8,315 nt of DNA from Caldifarciminota bacterium (GTDB lineage Bacteria; WOR-3; Hydrothermia; UBA1063; CAJXJZ01), in contig JALTEL010000286.1 in the NCBI GenBank assembly GCA_027073945.1, positions 1-8,315 of the forward strand. The letters run 5' to 3'. A program made the position numbers and the translations under genes. The notes under the pieces were generated by a model, which did not search any database, was not told the DNA's origin, and saw only the letters and a list, made by a program, of their open reading frames with translations. This document shows, piece after piece, positions 6,566 through 8,315 of the stretch; within the stretch, counting starts at the first letter, position 1, and each line of letters opens with the position of its first letter.

Positions 6566-7994
6566 AAAAACAGCTGAGAGCTTCGGGAAAATCCTGCCCA
6601 TTTTGAGCTTTTTTATCCCTGTTTTGGTGTATATCATTTATATACTCAAAAAAACACATTTTCCCATGCTCGACACTGACGGCTATAACTATATATGGTT
6701 CTGGAATATTTTGAAAGGCGGAAAGGTTTTGGGTATGCAAACAACTGTCCCAAAGCCCTTACTTATAATTCTTTACGGCATACTATCAAATGGAGGTATT
6801 AACCTCATAGAAGTGTTTAAAATACTGATGGCAGGTCTGTTTGGGCTTTCTTTTTACTATCTTGCATATGTATTCTCACAGCATAAGATAGATGCCTTTA
6901 TTGCCGTTATTTTTGTCTCTCTACTCCCCTCTTTTCTTTTTGCCCTGACTTTCGGAAATAGTGTAATATATTCCACTGCACTTATTTTACTTGGATTTTA
7001 CCTTTATTTTAAAGAAGAATATCTATCCTGTTCGTTTGCAATTTTCTTTTCAGGACTTGTAAGACCGGACGCCTGGGGCATCTCCATTGCCCTTGTTTTA
7101 ATAGATCTTTTTCTCAATAAAAAACTCCGATATATACTCCTTTTACCATTGCTTGCTCCGGTGCTCTGGATGCTTTCTGATAAGGTACTTACCAATAATA
7201 TGTTCTATTCGTTTGGCATAGTTTCTTACTACATGAAATCATCCGGGTTTGCTCCACTCCCCCACTCGCTTATTCTGCATAAATGGTGGGAATCTCTCAT
7301 AAAAACTTCTGGTTTTTATGTACTTGTTTTATCTGCTGCGGGATTGGTTCTGGGACTGGTCAAAAAAGAGAAGAATATTATTATTTTATTCCTGCTTATT
7401 CTTACATTGATGCTTCAGGTTTCACTTTCCGTATACAGGGGCGGATTGTTTATGGACAGGTTTGCTTTTGCTGTTGGTATTCTGAGTATTGTTTTTATCC
7501 CGTTTTTCTTGTTTGAAATATTTAAAAACCAGGTTCCTGTTTTGAGAGTTCTTATTATGCTGCTTACTTTTGCATTTCTCTATAAAACAATAAATTATCA
7601 ATACATTAATATGTGGAATATAATCAATATTGAAAAATTACATCAGATGACGGCCTTTGAGATTGCACCTCAAATAGCGCTTATTGATGATCAGAATCTT
7701 ATAGTTCCAGGCAGAAGAATAGGTATTTTTTCATTCTACACTGGAAAGCCGTACTTAAACAATCTCGTTTCCGGAAGGGATTTCATATATAGAAGGCTAA
7801 GGCTGAAAGATTTCAACTATATAGTCTATATAAGAGGCGATTATACATCAAAGGCTGCTTATTTCTTTGGTGCACTGGACGGAAAAAATACCATTCAAAC
7901 CGATAACCTGACAATTGAAAAAGTTTTTGAGACCTCAAACGGAACAGGTAAGATATTCAATATAATTCCTTCTTCCCAAACCAGAGAAGACTGA
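6540..7994 (+). CDS. GT-C type multi-helix membrane glycosyltransferase
   Basis: This protein is 484 residues from the ATG at 6540. A lysine-rich cytoplasmic N-terminus (MAKKKKKNKK) precedes the first helix at about 18-36. An outer loop then carries the acidic motif D45-T-D47 (FPMLDTDGYN), placed as in lipid-phosphate-sugar-dependent GT-C enzymes (ArnT, PMT and GT83/GT39 relatives). About ten helices follow, to residue 349, with LVRPDAW (173-179) as another recurrent GT-C motif. The last 120 residues form a soluble extracytoplasmic domain containing FYTGKPYL. It probably transfers a sugar from a polyprenyl-phosphate donor to an acceptor outside the membrane; donor and acceptor are not readable from the sequence. 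It overlaps the GT2 gene by 26 nt and ends the operon, overlapping a convergent gene by 38 nt. Confidence 0.8.
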   Translation: MAKKKKKNKKTAESFGKILPILSFFIPVLVYIIYILKKTHFPMLDTDGYNYIWFWNILKGGKVLGMQTTVPKPLLIILYGILSNGGINLIEVFKILMAGLFGLSFYYLAYVFSQHKIDAFIAVIFVSLLPSFLFALTFGNSVIYSTALILLGFYLYFKEEYLSCSFAIFFSGLVRPDAWGISIALVLIDLFLNKKLRYILLLPLLAPVLWMLSDKVLTNNMFYSFGIVSYYMKSSGFAPLPHSLILHKWWESLIKTSGFYVLVLSAAGLVLGLVKKEKNIIILFLLILTLMLQVSLSVYRGGLFMDRFAFAVGILSIVFIPFFLFEIFKNQVPVLRVLIMLLTFAFLYKTINYQYINMWNIINIEKLHQMTAFEIAPQIALIDDQNLIVPGRRIGIFSFYTGKPYLNNLVSGRDFIYRRLRLKDFNYIVYIRGDYTSKAAYFFGALDGKNTIQTDNLTIEKVFETSNGTGKIFNIIPSSQTRED

Positions 7995-8315
7995 AAATAC
8001 CGAGCAGTATCTCTGATATGGAAATCCATATTCTTTGAACTATTGAAAGTAGAGATGCTGCGTACCCGGGTATTGAAAGGTCCTTAAGCAGTACGGTTAA
8101 AATACCTTCTCTAACCCCCACACCTCCGGGCACAAAAATGGTCAGTAATCCTGCTATATATGATGTAGAAAAAGACTGAACAGCATTTTTAAGTCCTATA
8201 CTGAAAGAAAACGACGTAAGAAGTAGGGCGAACGAAATGCCGTATAATATCCACGCTGCAAAGTAACCTGATAGAAATATGATTTCCCATTTAACATTGA
8301 TATGCAGTGTTATAC
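7957..8315 (-). CDS. Flippase-like membrane protein, LPG-synthase-TM/UPF0104 family (C-terminal part)
   Basis: On the minus strand an open frame enters from the right edge and ends at TGA (7959-7957), giving 118 visible residues. They form about four hydrophobic stretches. The family signature is seen in LLTIFVPGGVGVREGILTVLL, matching the conserved P-GG-GVRE segment of lysylphosphatidylglycerol-synthase membrane domains and their stand-alone UPF0104 relatives. The visible end stops soon after the last hydrophobic stretch (EILLGIFSLLWFGKKELY), so no C-terminal aminoacyl-transferase domain is attached. In polysaccharide and glycosyltransferase neighbourhoods such proteins are often taken to move or handle lipid-linked substrates, but their true activity is mostly unknown. 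The gene converges on the sugar operon, with 38 nt of tail-to-tail overlap. The start lies outside the window. Confidence 0.85.
   Translation of the reverse strand, partial: ITLHINVKWEIIFLSGYFAAWILYGISFALLLTSFSFSIGLKNAVQSFSTSYIAGLLTIFVPGGVGVREGILTVLLKDLSIPGYAASLLSIVQRIWISISEILLGIFSLLWFGKKELY

Noticed and set aside
8016..8031. Palindrome ATATGGAAATCCATAT as a terminator for the convergent operon
   Set aside because: The stem is AT-rich with a very short loop, has no T tract on either strand, and sits within the coding frame of the minus-strand gene, so it is not convincing.

Overview
The window is bacterial, AT-rich by eye and gene-dense. The secreted multidomain protein at the left combines 'YGG…DGGYIIAG…DVYLIKTD…GN..W' propeller repeats, a 'PNGGE' Ig-like module, fibronectin-III-like repeats and a C-terminal 'GLPKASEVTLKLYDLSGRVV' segment. 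This architecture is typical of FCB-group lineages (Bacteroidetes relatives and uncultured phyla such as WOR-3/Stahlbacteria, Cloacimonadota and similar). That placement is an inference from style and no marker gene in the window proves it.

Layout. (1) Positions 1-2748, minus strand: an open secreted repeat protein of at least 916 residues, whose C-terminus runs off the left edge. A perfect consensus sigma-70 promoter (TTGACA, 17 bp, TATAAT) lies about 130 bp upstream of its start. (2) Positions 2749-3170: a divergent intergenic region with that promoter and, on the plus strand, a promoter placed almost directly against a tRNA gene. (3) Positions 3171-3245: tRNA-Pro(CGG), with no encoded CCA. 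(4) Positions 3258-7994: five tightly overlapping plus-strand genes. They encode UDP-glucose 6-dehydrogenase, UDP-glucuronate decarboxylase (UDP-xylose synthase), a four-helix ArnE/ArnF-like small transporter, a soluble family-2 polyprenyl-phosphate glycosyltransferase, and a GT-C type multi-helix glycosyltransferase. (5) Positions 7957-8315, minus strand: the C-terminal end of an LPG-synthase-TM/UPF0104 flippase-like membrane protein, overlapping the last operon gene tail to tail.

How the genes fit together. The five genes read as a complete lipid-carrier glycosylation route. UDP-glucose would be oxidised to UDP-glucuronate and decarboxylated to UDP-xylose. A sugar would be loaded onto a polyprenyl phosphate by the GT2 enzyme, flipped by the SMR-like protein and transferred outside the membrane by the GT-C enzyme. 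The logic parallels the Arn (L-Ara4N) pathway, but the operon has no aminotransferase, formyltransferase or deformylase. A polyprenyl-phosphate-pentose donor, most simply xylose, is therefore the most economical guess. The acceptor is unknown. The operon has no visible promoter of its own other than the one in front of the tRNA, and its first gene has no Shine-Dalgarno sequence in the 12 nt after the tRNA. The dehydrogenase mRNA is therefore probably made as a tRNA-mRNA transcript and released by tRNA 3' processing.
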